A stretch of 64,000 nucleotides of DNA from Saprospiraceae bacterium. Lineage in GTDB: Bacteria > Bacteroidota > Bacteroidia > Chitinophagales > Saprospiraceae. The stretch's first letter is position 1, and each line of letters begins with the position of its first letter. The stretch covers positions 13,056 through 77,055 of the forward strand of contig JAHDGF010000001.1 of NCBI GenBank assembly GCA_020627785.1, given 5' to 3'. Below the pieces are notes generated by a model, which had not been told where the DNA came from, did no database searches, and worked only from the letters and a program-made list of their open reading frames with translations. This document shows, piece by piece, positions 26,510-36,000 of the stretch. Position numbers and translations under genes: made by a program.

Positions 26510-27394
26510 TTATATCCCTATACGTTCACCCATCTTGACTGCCGTTTCTATTTTATTCTTAGTATTCTCAAGAATATCTGGATCTATGGTCACTTTTGAT
26601 TTATCAACCAACATAACTACTGTTGACCCACCGAAAGCAAAGTATCCCATTTCATCTCCTTTCTTTACGTGAGTGTTGGGTGTGAACGTTTCATGAATTG
26701 TTCCAACCATTGTTGCTCCCACTGGACTAAGGATGATCTCTCCTTTTTCTTCTGTAGCAAGAGTTAGATATTCTCTTTTGTTTTCACAGAAAACCTTGGT
26801 GAAATTAGCAGCGAGCGCATAGGGCGATACTGAGAAATATCTTCCTTTAATTTTAGTGCTTTCTGATACCATTCCAGAGAAAGGGAAATGATACCTATGG
26901 TAATCATTGGGAGCTAAACGAAATATAAATAGCGAGGCATTTTCATATTGATTTGCCAACATTTCACTTTGAAAATATTCTTTTAAGGTAAATCTCTGGC
27001 CTTTGACAAAAAACTTATTGACTTCATCAACGTCCTCGAAAGCAATCAACTTTGCATCAGCTGGAGAAACTAAACCTTCTCCTATTGGCCGAGCTTCAGG
27101 CTTTAATTTTCTGTAGAAAAATTCATTGAATGAATTATACTCTTCAATCGGCCTAACTGCTTCATTCATGTCAATATTCAAGTCGTCAACAAACTCTTGA
27201 ATTGCCTCAACAGATTTGGGCTTGTCTTTAATGCTTCCATACCAGGATGAAAGGAATTTACGCTTTACAACTAAGTGGAGCGCCAACTTCCCAAAAGGGT
27301 TGTGATATAAAAATTTTAAATAGCCCTCGCCCGGAGGGTTTTCGGTAATTAATTGGCCAGATTGACGATCAATGTATTTTATGCTTTCCATCAC
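26510..27394 (-). CDS. psd: Phosphatidylserine decarboxylase
   Basis: The 294-residue protein makes phosphatidylethanolamine from phosphatidylserine. Motifs include NEFFYRKLKPEARPI, NDYHRYHFPFSG (the catalytic His region) and, near the C-terminus, FAFGGSTVVMLVDK. In this last motif the Gly-Ser bond is the expected self-cleavage site that makes the pyruvoyl prosthetic group. The usual LGST is GGST here. Two adjacent Met codons could start it. It lies 20 bases before the Crp gene; a near-consensus TACCTTTA at 27441-27448 may be its promoter -7 element. Confidence 0.9.
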   Translation of the reverse strand: MMESIKYIDRQSGQLITENPPGEGYLKFLYHNPFGKLALHLVVKRKFLSSWYGSIKDKPKSVEAIQEFVDDLNIDMNEAVRPIEEYNSFNEFFYRKLKPEARPIGEGLVSPADAKLIAFEDVDEVNKFFVKGQRFTLKEYFQSEMLANQYENASLFIFRLAPNDYHRYHFPFSGMVSESTKIKGRYFSVSPYALAANFTKVFCENKREYLTLATEEKGEIILSPVGATMVGTIHETFTPNTHVKKGDEMGYFAFGGSTVVMLVDKSKVTIDPDILENTKNKIETAVKMGERIGI

Positions 27395-27479
27395 TTTTTA
27401 TCTCAGCGGGCAAGATAAGGATTTGAGACACTGAACACACTAAAGGTACTTAACTAAAAAACGATTAGGGGTGATTCAA

Positions 27480-28688
27480 TTATAACATACTTAAACTCAC
27501 CTCGGGTTTAGCCAGAAGTGTTTTGTGAATGGGACATTTGCCGGCAATTTCTAGCAGTCTATTTTTTTGCGCTTCATCCAGAGGTCCTTCCAGAGTAACA
27601 CATACATCGTATTTACCAATCCTCTTTTCATGATCTTCACAGTCCATACAGTCCTCTTTATAACTTCTATCAAAGGCGATGTCTACTTGAACATTTTCTA
27701 GTGGCCACTTTTTTCTCCGGGCATACATTTGCAAGGTCATTGCTGTACAAGCGGCAAGGGCTGAATTTAGAAGTTCATATGGTGAAGGGCCAAAATCATT
27801 TCCTCCCATTTGTTCTGATTCATCAGCAACCATACCATGCTTTCCCGCGACAATATCTGTTGTATATCCTACCTGACCTAATTTGGCAATAACTTGCTTC
27901 TTAGGCTTTAATTCTTCTTTAGTTGGGATCGGTATGTATCGTTTGACCCATGATGCAATAACATTGGCAGCATAGTAGGCGTCATCCTTATTGCTTAACA
28001 TGTGGTCCGCCTTTTCTAGTGTCACAAAACTTTTAGGATGATGAGCAGAGTGATAAATTTTTGCGGCATTTTCGATTTCGACGATACTATCCTGGGGAGA
28101 GTGAAGGATAAGTAAAGCCTTGTTTAAATCGTGTGTTATTTTTTGTAAATCTACAGCACGTATATCATCAATGAATTGTTTTTTAATGGTGAATTGGCGA
28201 CCTCCTATACTTATCACAGCCTCACCTTCTTTCTCAATTTTCTCCAACGAAAACCCGAATAGATGTGTCACATGTTCAGGTTCCGAGGGTGCACCAATAG
28301 TTGCTACTGCCTGAACGCTAGAAAGCTCTCTGCCTGCATAAATCGCCGCAGCTCCTCCCAAAGAATGTCCGACAAGAATACTTGGTGCTTTGTAATTCTC
28401 CTCTAGATATTTAGCTGCCGATAAAATATCATCAACATTGGTAGAGAAATTGGTGTCTGAAAACTCACCTTCACTGTCGCCTAAGCCGGTAAAGTCAAAC
28501 CGTAATACAGCAATTCCATTTAGGGTCATGGCACGACTGATGTTTCTAGTCGCATTTAAATTTTTACTGCCTGTAAATACATGCGAAAAAATCGCAAAAG
28601 CATCTGGCTTTTGCGTAAGTGGAAATTCAATTTTTGCGCTAAGCTTGAATCCTCTTGAATTTATAAAGTGTGTAGACTTTGTCGGCAT
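27480..28688 (-). CDS. Bifunctional alpha/beta hydrolase - OsmC family fusion
   Basis: The 402-residue protein has two domains. Residues 1-255 are an alpha/beta hydrolase: HVFTGSKN in the oxyanion region, then VGHSLGGAAA (nucleophile Ser), and a C-terminal His in EKADHMLSN. Residues about 262-402 are an OsmC/Ohr-like peroxiredoxin domain with SPYELLNSALAACTAMTLQMYARRKKW; the first Cys is in AACTAM and the second is in AGKCPIHK. The fusion is known from several bacteria and probably links ester cleavage with hydroperoxide reduction. Substrates are unproven. The gene is monocistronic, with a -7-like TATCTTTA at 28708-28715. Confidence 0.9.
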   Translation of the reverse strand: MPTKSTHFINSRGFKLSAKIEFPLTQKPDAFAIFSHVFTGSKNLNATRNISRAMTLNGIAVLRFDFTGLGDSEGEFSDTNFSTNVDDILSAAKYLEENYKAPSILVGHSLGGAAAIYAGRELSSVQAVATIGAPSEPEHVTHLFGFSLEKIEKEGEAVISIGGRQFTIKKQFIDDIRAVDLQKITHDLNKALLILHSPQDSIVEIENAAKIYHSAHHPKSFVTLEKADHMLSNKDDAYYAANVIASWVKRYIPIPTKEELKPKKQVIAKLGQVGYTTDIVAGKHGMVADESEQMGGNDFGPSPYELLNSALAACTAMTLQMYARRKKWPLENVQVDIAFDRSYKEDCMDCEDHEKRIGKYDVCVTLEGPLDEAQKNRLLEIAGKCPIHKTLLAKPEVSLSML

Positions 28689-28772
28689 GTTTTTATTTTA
28701 GATGCTCTAAAGATAGTCAAGTTTGAATAGTCTAAAAATATAGATTGATTCTAGTGTCGTGGAATGAATAGC

Positions 28773-28804
28773 AAAAGGAGACTCCACTTTTGAAGTCTCC
28801 TTTT
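28773..28804. terminator. Rho-independent terminator (stem-loop)
   Basis: An 11-base stem, AAAAGGAGACT with AGTCTCCTTTT, is separated by a 10-base loop. T-runs on either strand make it usable by both. It lies between the SH3 protein gene end (28858) and the hydrolase-OsmC gene start. Confidence 0.75.
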
Positions 28805-28857
28805 AACTTGGTGATCCAGCCGTCATCTAGAAATCTATCTAGACTAACTTACTTTTC

Positions 28858-29601
28858 TTATAATCCACATCCTCCATCATAGAAATTCGTAATGGAAATT
28901 TGGACCGTGTTGTCGTTTAATTTTTTGATGTCTACCGGTTGCTCTAGATTAATTCTGATGCGATCAATTTCTCCATATTTGTTTTCAACAAAAACTGCCT
29001 TTCGGTCATAACTTGTTTTTTCATAGCCTGTCATCAACATTCCTTTCATTAAGTTATATGCTTCATGGATTTCTACATCGTTCAATTGAAGAACAACCTT
29101 ATACTTGTAGACCGATTCATATTCAATTTTACGGTGACCTCCTTCAAAATCTGTAACCATTTTTATTTCTTCATCTGTTTCATAGATAGAAGGTTCTCCA
29201 ATTCTATTGAATCTATAATTCATCCATGACTCCACAGGAGCAGCCAATGCTAAGTCTTCTAACGTTAATTCGAAGTCAAATTGTGGGATGGGAAGACTCG
29301 TCAAGAATCCGTTGAACACATATCCTTGATCTCCCATGTGCTCGATTTTAATCCATTCACCTTCCATCCATTCAATGCGATCAGTAATTACCTCTGCTGT
29401 CATTGAATCTAGAACTTCATAGACCGCATCTCCGAATGGAATTACTTTAATCACTTGAGATTCTAAGGATGGGGTAGTTCTCATTTTTAAGCCTGATCCT
29501 GCAACCACAGAAAGAGATTTATTTTCCGTGATAGGATTGGTTGAGAAAGCTTGAGTAAATAAGAATAAAACTCCTGTCAATAAACAAATCATCTTTTTCA
29601 T
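28858..29601 (-). CDS. Secreted SH3-domain protein
   Basis: Translation most likely starts at Met16 of the longest frame (29601), because a signal peptide (KKMICLLTGVLFLFTQAFS) then begins at the start. After cleavage an SH3-like segment follows (LKMRTTPSLESQVIKVIPFGDAVYEVL, about residues 33-100), as in bacterial SH3b domains. A C-terminal beta domain of unknown type (about 120-247) has a YKYKVVLQLNDVEI stretch. It is expected in the periplasm or at the surface. A terminator follows the gene. Confidence 0.78.
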   Translation of the reverse strand: MKKMICLLTGVLFLFTQAFSTNPITENKSLSVVAGSGLKMRTTPSLESQVIKVIPFGDAVYEVLDSMTAEVITDRIEWMEGEWIKIEHMGDQGYVFNGFLTSLPIPQFDFELTLEDLALAAPVESWMNYRFNRIGEPSIYETDEEIKMVTDFEGGHRKIEYESVYKYKVVLQLNDVEIHEAYNLMKGMLMTGYEKTSYDRKAVFVENKYGEIDRIRINLEQPVDIKKLNDNTVQISITNFYDGGCGL

Positions 29602-29737
29602 AATGCTATTTTTTGATTTAATAAAAAGAACACTACGAAGATGCAAGCCTTAGAAGCCTAAAGTATTGGGTCTAAAGAATCCGTAGACCTATTTCTAGAA
29701 TTCGTTAAATTAAAGTGAGATTCTAGATTTTTCTAGC

Positions 29738-30871
29738 CTAATCTATCTTAAATATTACCTCTGTCCAGCTTTGAATATCACTTGTGACACATAGTAAGTA
29801 TCCGCCTTTCGGCAAATGATTAAGGTCGATGGTCATTAAACCATCCATTGCTTTATAGCTTGATAATTTTTGACCTGTAAGCGTGTGAATTTGGATGTGA
29901 TCATTAAATTGAAGGCCGTCAATGGTAATTTGGTGAGTTGTGGGATTTGGATATGCCAATATCTGACTATGTCCTAAATCTTCAGTACTACTAATGGCTC
30001 CGTCTAAATTGTATTGCGAAAAGAATTCCCAGATAAGTGCTGAAGCATTGATGTCTTGATTGGTTCCAGGAAAGTTAAAGGCAGTGCCTGGCCATGTATG
30101 TGCTCCCCCGACAACTTGATATAATTCAACACTTGAATTATCATCTCCGTTGGAGTAAACATATCTAGTAACTGTGCTCCCATCTGAACTATTTGTGTCA
30201 GGCATGTCCGTGACAACTGGGTCCGGGTCACAATTATTATTATCTACCCAAAACGCAACGACGTCATCAACTGCAGCCATCCAGTCTGAACCCTCATAAG
30301 GTACTGTTAGATCTTGAGTGCCATGAATTTCCATAACAGGGACTGCTCTTTCGGCGGTACAATTCCCGAGCTGGGGAATAGTCATGGTTCCAGTTACTGA
30401 AGCAATTGCCGCAAAACGATCGCTTAATCTGCAAGCAAGTGTGTAGGACATGAAACCTCCATTAGACATTCCAGTGCTATAAACTCTACTTAAGTCTATG
30501 GAATAGTCTGAGGCAATTTTATCGATCAAGGCTGATGAAAACCCAATGTCATCAACGTCCGATTGCCACTCTGCATTAAAATGTGTAATACCATTAGCAT
30601 CTAATAAACCTTGTGGGTGAACAATAATAAACCCATGCGTATCTGCAAGCTCTAAAAAGTTTCCATAGAACATTTGTTGTCCAGCATTACTTGTATAGCC
30701 ATGAAAATTAAATAGCAATGGTGCTTCAGCTGATCCATCATAACTGCTAGGAACATATAAGGTATACTCTCTTAGTTCATTGTCATGCATAAGCGTTCCA
30801 TCAATGGTCTCTTGAGCTTGGATTGGCAAGCAAGTAAATAAGCAAATAATTAGAAAGTATAATTTATTCAT
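29738..30871 (-). CDS. Polyhydroxybutyrate depolymerase-like esterase with T9SS C-terminal domain
   Basis: The 377-residue protein has a signal peptide (ending IQAQ), then an alpha/beta hydrolase of the PHB depolymerase / feruloyl esterase (LpqC) type. YSTGMSNGGFMSY holds the nucleophile Ser, HGTQDLTVPYEGS the Asp, and GGAHTWPG the His. The last 75 residues (ILAYPNPTTHQITIDG to the end, with KGGYLLCVTSD) are a type A T9SS sorting domain (Por secretion tail), so it is exported to the surface or medium. The substrate (polyester or feruloyl polysaccharide) cannot be told. A perfect -7 box (30891-30898) precedes it. Confidence 0.88.
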   Translation of the reverse strand: MNKLYFLIICLFTCLPIQAQETIDGTLMHDNELREYTLYVPSSYDGSAEAPLLFNFHGYTSNAGQQMFYGNFLELADTHGFIIVHPQGLLDANGITHFNAEWQSDVDDIGFSSALIDKIASDYSIDLSRVYSTGMSNGGFMSYTLACRLSDRFAAIASVTGTMTIPQLGNCTAERAVPVMEIHGTQDLTVPYEGSDWMAAVDDVVAFWVDNNNCDPDPVVTDMPDTNSSDGSTVTRYVYSNGDDNSSVELYQVVGGAHTWPGTAFNFPGTNQDINASALIWEFFSQYNLDGAISSTEDLGHSQILAYPNPTTHQITIDGLQFNDHIQIHTLTGQKLSSYKAMDGLMTIDLNHLPKGGYLLCVTSDIQSWTEVIFKID

Positions 30872-30890
30872 GATGGCAATTTTAATAGTC

Positions 30891-30898
30891 CAAAGTTA
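30891..30898 (-). promoter_or_regulatory. -7 element of esterase gene
   Basis: On the minus strand this reads TAACTTTG, an exact match to TAnnTTTG. It is 20 bases upstream of the esterase ATG (30871). No -33 TTG is seen at the standard distance. Confidence 0.45.
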
Positions 30899-30915
30899 AA
30901 CTAATGCGTGCTACT

Positions 30916-31653
30916 TTATTGTAAGCTTTTTAGGAATTCAACTACCTCTGTCCTTTTTCTCACAGAAACAGGTATTATCTCTTTATTTTTCATAAGTAGA
31001 TATCCTCCATCTGCTTTCTGAAATGAGTCAATAAATACTCCATTTATGAGATGTGATTGATGGCTTCGAATAAATCCAGAATTTTTTAAAATTTTATCAA
31101 ATTCCTTAAGCGGTCTTGTGACGATCATCTTTGTTTTATCCTCAAAATAAAAGGTGGTATAGTTGCTATCTGATTGGCAACGGATGATGCTAGTTATCTC
31201 TACAATTCTTAATTCATCTTGAGTGTTCAATGCGAGCTGTTCCGTTTTTTCTCCTTGCATCGATTTTCTGGCAAGATCCATTTGTTGAGTACTTAAACCT
31301 AGTTGGCTTTTGAGTTTAGTTACAGCTTCCAACAAAAGATCCGGATCTACGGGCTTTAATAAATAGTCAATGGCAGAATACCTAAAAGCTTTAATGGCGT
31401 ACTCATTAGATGCAGTTACGAAGATGACGTAAGGGTAGGGTTCTTCTAGTAAGTCTATTAAATCGAAGCCAAGCCCATCTGGCATTTCGATATCTAAGAA
31501 GATCAGATCAGGTTTCAATTTTTTGACAAGCTTTGCACCTGACACAACACTTTCAGCAGTACCAATTAAATCAATTTCTGGTAAATGTGTTTTTATGTCC
31601 GATTCTAAATTGGCTATAGCCAATGGCATATCATCTACTATAATAGCCTTCAT
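30916..31653 (-). CDS. LytTR-family response regulator
   Basis: The 245-residue protein has an N-terminal receiver domain with the phospho-acceptor Asp54 (FLDIEMPDGLGF) and Lys in LLKPVDP. A LytTR DNA-binding domain follows in the C-terminal half (about 145-245; FDKILKNSGFIRSHQSHLIN). Such regulators pair with LytS-type kinases, but no kinase is adjacent, so it is an orphan here. The neighbouring esterase and sialidase-like genes may or may not be targets. A perfect -7 box (31668-31675) lies 15 bases upstream. Confidence 0.9.
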   Translation of the reverse strand: MKAIIVDDMPLAIANLESDIKTHLPEIDLIGTAESVVSGAKLVKKLKPDLIFLDIEMPDGLGFDLIDLLEEPYPYVIFVTASNEYAIKAFRYSAIDYLLKPVDPDLLLEAVTKLKSQLGLSTQQMDLARKSMQGEKTEQLALNTQDELRIVEITSIIRCQSDSNYTTFYFEDKTKMIVTRPLKEFDKILKNSGFIRSHQSHLINGVFIDSFQKADGGYLLMKNKEIIPVSVRKRTEVVEFLKSLQ

Positions 31654-31667
31654 AATTATCTTTGATT

Positions 31668-31675
31668 CAAAGGTA
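31668..31675 (-). promoter_or_regulatory. -7 element of LytTR regulator gene
   Basis: On the minus strand this reads TACCTTTG, an exact match to TAnnTTTG, with transcription expected near 31661 and the ATG at 31653. A -33 TTG is not seen at the usual distance. Confidence 0.45.
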
Positions 31676-31718
31676 GATAGAAATAGATGAATAGGAAAAG
31701 ACTAAGAGGTGAATCACT

Positions 31719-32945
31719 CTATTTGTTAAGCATCTTTATTTTTTTCAAGACTGGCTTGGTGATGCTATCAACCTTTGTATAACTAATGAATAAATTTCCG
31801 TCTTTTTGTTTTAGAATAGGAAAACCAGCATCTCTACTATTACTGGTGTAGGCTAGATGATGTTCTTCAATCTTTTTCTCATGATCAAATTTAGCTAGTA
31901 AGATCTCTGCTTCATGTTCCGGGTGTTCTTCAATCCAACTAACCCAGGCATGCTTCCCATCAAATGCTTCAACATCTACCCTTCCAATCGGAGCACCATT
32001 ATCTACGCGTATAGGATCTGCAAAATTAAATCCAAGATCATCTGAAATGCTTAGATGTACTTTCGGCGTATCATTTTTGCCGGAATACCAGCCGACGAAT
32101 ACTGTTGAATCAGCACTAGCCACAGCTGGACCATTTACTGGACATCCCCCAATGTACCAACCTTCCGGGTATACAGGTCTTGGTGGCATCCACACCGAAT
32201 CTCTTCGGATCATATATAATATATCTCTAACTCCGGTATCTGTTTTGTCTCTGTAGACCACAATCGGATTTCCATTGTCCATGAAGCATAGGTCGGTATT
32301 ACAACATTCACAGACCCGATTATCTAGTTCTATCCGGTTGGTTACATTTCCTTGAACATCCATCTCTGCACATCTTAGGGTCATCGCACCTTCATGTTCA
32401 TGTTCTGAATTTTCATTGCTAACCATATTTCTTCCATCAAGCCACGCGATAAGCATGGTATTATCACCCTTCATAGAGGCCATACTTACAAAGCCATGTT
32501 CTGATTTAGTATCGTCGTTATGTAGCTTAAAATGTTCTCCCCAGTTATTTCCTCCATCTGTCGAGATGGCCATTTTGATATCATATTCATACGTGCCCTT
32601 TCCACTTTTTTCTCGCCAGTGTACGGCCATTCTACCGGGATGATGACCAAAATTAACAACGGCAGGAAAATCAGCCCAGTTCACGTAAAAATTCTTACCA
32701 TGATCAATAACAAAGAAATCATCAAACCGATCTTTCCTTGTTTTACCAATGACCAATGCTGCATCATTTCCACGTCCATGCTCAATCCATGATTGAATCA
32801 TTTCTGTATTGCCCATGTCATTGATGCTTGATTGCCCTCCTTGTACGGAAGGATTGGTCAGCTTTATGATTTCAATGGTAGGTTCTGCAGGAGCGCAGGA
32901 TGAAATCACAAACAGAGAAAATGCTATGTATAGAAATGCTCTCAC
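31719..32945 (-). CDS. Sialidase-like (BNR repeat) lipoprotein
   Basis: The start is taken as the GTG at 32945. It gives a signal peptide with lipobox ISSC (Cys17). The longest frame, ATG at 33002, adds 19 residues that would bury the signal. The mature protein has several BNR/Asp-box-like turns (STDGGNNWGEHF, SISDDLGFNF) and propeller-like blade motifs, as in exo-alpha-sialidases or sugar-binding propellers. An unusual CECC motif lies near the middle. The Arg triad and the catalytic Tyr/Glu of real sialidases cannot be identified, so enzymatic activity is uncertain. It is the last gene of a three-gene minus-strand run, 65 bases after the PKD-protein gene. Confidence 0.72.
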   Translation of the reverse strand: MRAFLYIAFSLFVISSCAPAEPTIEIIKLTNPSVQGGQSSINDMGNTEMIQSWIEHGRGNDAALVIGKTRKDRFDDFFVIDHGKNFYVNWADFPAVVNFGHHPGRMAVHWREKSGKGTYEYDIKMAISTDGGNNWGEHFKLHNDDTKSEHGFVSMASMKGDNTMLIAWLDGRNMVSNENSEHEHEGAMTLRCAEMDVQGNVTNRIELDNRVCECCNTDLCFMDNGNPIVVYRDKTDTGVRDILYMIRRDSVWMPPRPVYPEGWYIGGCPVNGPAVASADSTVFVGWYSGKNDTPKVHLSISDDLGFNFADPIRVDNGAPIGRVDVEAFDGKHAWVSWIEEHPEHEAEILLAKFDHEKKIEEHHLAYTSNSRDAGFPILKQKDGNLFISYTKVDSITKPVLKKIKMLNK

Positions 32946-33010
32946 ATGTTGTGTGTTCCTATTAATGTGTTTACAATAGGAAAGGTAAACAAGTGAGAGC
33001 AATTATTTAA

Positions 33011-36000
33011 TTATCTGACGATGGTAAGGTTTCCTTTTTGAATAAAGGCTCCACAATCAGAGATATCTAGTTCTATATAGTAAGAGTAAACCTCAGCCGG
33101 TGTTACTTTTCCATCAAAGGCTCCATTCCAGCCTTGTGTCGGGGAATCATTATCATAAACTAACTGACCCCATCTATTATAAATTTTAAATTCGCGGATT
33201 TCTACTACATCTTCATATCCATTTGGTAAGAGTACGTTGAAATCATCATTAATCCCGTCTCCATTTGGACTGAAAGCATTCGGCATCTTGATATCATGAT
33301 CTTGTAATCCTACGTCATATTCTACTGATTTCTCGTTGCTACAAATGTTATTTGCATCCGATACTTGTAAAGTTACTGTGTAATTTCCCTCTTCTAAATA
33401 TCTTACTTCTGGGCTTGGTTCACTAGAGGTCTGACCATTTCCAAAGTCCCAATTATATATATCAGCACCAGTTGACTTATCCTGAAAAGCCACTGAAAGC
33501 CCACAAATATCTGCAGCCAAGGTATCGATAAAATCAGCGATTACTTGAATGACAACAACATCAACAGATTCTATATATTCACAACCAGTCTCGGTTGATT
33601 TCAGAATTACATCGACGGTTAAAACTGAATCTTCTGGGACCTGATCAAAAATTATACTAACATCCTCAACATCACTAGCTACTGACCCACCACCAAGATT
33701 CCACTCAATACTGCTCACATCTTCTAGATTTGTAACAGAAAAATCTAGTTCATCTCCAAAGCAAACTTCTGTAGCCTCTGCCACAAGGTCACCATTAGGT
33801 CCAATCAAAGTAACTTGCTGTGATACAGTGTCCGAGCAACCAAATGCAGATGAAACCAGTAATTGTATATCATGTGTTCCTCTTTCAAAAGAAAAACTTG
33901 GACTTTCAAATTGAATTGTCTGAGTATCAAAAGTCCAAAAACTAAAGGTAGGTCCTTCAGTCACTGAGGTATTGTTAAATTCAATAATTTTAGGGTGGCA
34001 TAGTTCTTCATCAAAATTAAATGGCTCACCATCCACGGTTGCAGTGAAGCTAGCCTCCGGATTTTCAACGACAGTTATAATTACCTCATCGGATCCCGAA
34101 CAACCAGTAGAGTTTTCATAATAGAATAAACTAATAGGATATGTTCCAGCATCTGGAAATTGGAGTGTAAAAGTCTGACTTGTCTCTGTACCAAAATCGC
34201 CTAAGTCCCATTCATAATTTAGGAATGAACCATTTTCAGTAAAACTGGTGGCAACAAAGAATATTTCTTCACCAACACATATTCCTGGGCTACTATTCAA
34301 TACAATTCTAGAGAACGGTTGATAGGTCGGATACACATTTACTACTTCAGCCATACAGCCAAGGCTATCCACAATTTCTAAAGCAATGGCCACGGTATCC
34401 TCTGTAAATTCTGGAAACTCAAAAGTTGGGTTTTGTTCGTTGGAACCAAAACTCCAGTTATAGCTTACGATGGGATTATCACTAATAGAACCATCCATGA
34501 AATCAACAGGAGTAGGTCCACACAATTCTTCAAAAGCTGCATCGAAATTAGCTTTGATATAGTAAACTTCTACTGTTTCAGAAGTTGTCAATGTACATCC
34601 ATTGATGTCTTCAACAATAAGTGATACCTCATGTGTTCCAGGTGGAAATACATGATTGATCGTATCCTTGTCATTTTCTCTTGGTCTTTTACCTGGTACG
34701 TTCCAGATATAACCAGCATGACAATCATCATGCACACCTGTTGAGCCTCTGGCATCTAGATTATATTCTTCGTTAAAACATATGATATCTGGAAGAACAA
34801 GATCAATGGATAAATTGGTAATGTTTATTTCAACTGTATCAATACTGACAGGACAATTGTCAACAGTATTATTCGCTTCAAGTGATAAATTGTAAACACC
34901 AGTCTCTGCAATGGTCTGAGTAAATTGGTCTCCTCCTTGAATCACCATCGTATCTAATTTCCAAACAAATTCTGTAGCGTTGAGACTTTCATTGGTCACC
35001 ATGACGTCGTTGGGGGCATCACAATTTATCATATAGCTAATGTTTGCCTTGGCTCCATTAACTGTGATAAGATTTGTTTCTGTTACAGTATTGTAACACC
35101 CATTATAATCTACGGTGAAACTTGCATCAAAAACTCCGGGTTCCGTAATGAACGTATGTGATGATTGTTTGTCTGTCCAACAATCATCGTAACGATGTTC
35201 GTCCGTATCAAAAACCAACCCGTCAATGCGTGGATCATCATTTAAAAACTCTACGTTGATTGTTTCACCAAGGCATATTTCCGTTTTATCTAATTGATAC
35301 ATAGGTTCAATAAATTCACCTACTCTTATCCAGACTCCTTGTGAAGTATCTCTACAACCCATAATGTCCTCTGTCTGAACTTTTACATAATATTCTCCAG
35401 GTTCTGTAAAAGTGTGCGTAACTGTTTCCATATCTGTAACAACTGAAGGACTTCCATCATCAAAAAACCATTCCCTTGTGGTTGCATGTTCAATGGAATC
35501 TAGAAGTTCAGTGAACTCTACTGTTAATGGAGCACATCCTTGATGGACGTCCACCATAATTCTAGCAGTAGGCTTATGGAATACTTGCATGGATGTATCT
35601 ATACTTATGCAGCCTGCAGCAGATGTCACTTCTAGAAATACTAAAGAGGTGTCTGGTTTATTTTCATATATAGTATCTAGAACTGGTGGACAAATTATTT
35701 CAAGACTCGAAATAGGATCTGTCAGTCTTTCCTCTTTGTAGTAATAGAGATAGTCTTGATAAGTTAAATTTTCAGCAATAAATTGAACATTTATAGTATC
35801 TGAACAAGTTACTTGTGGATCGACAGTAAATTTAGAATTTACATCTTCAACGTAAACCATAAAACTCGTATCACTCACACAATCTCCTGAGAAACAAGTT
35901 AGGTTGATAGTCTGAAATCCTGATTCTACAAAGTAGACTACTAAATCTTGATTATTTGTACCAGATGTAAAACCACCAGTATAATTCCATCTACAGGAAT

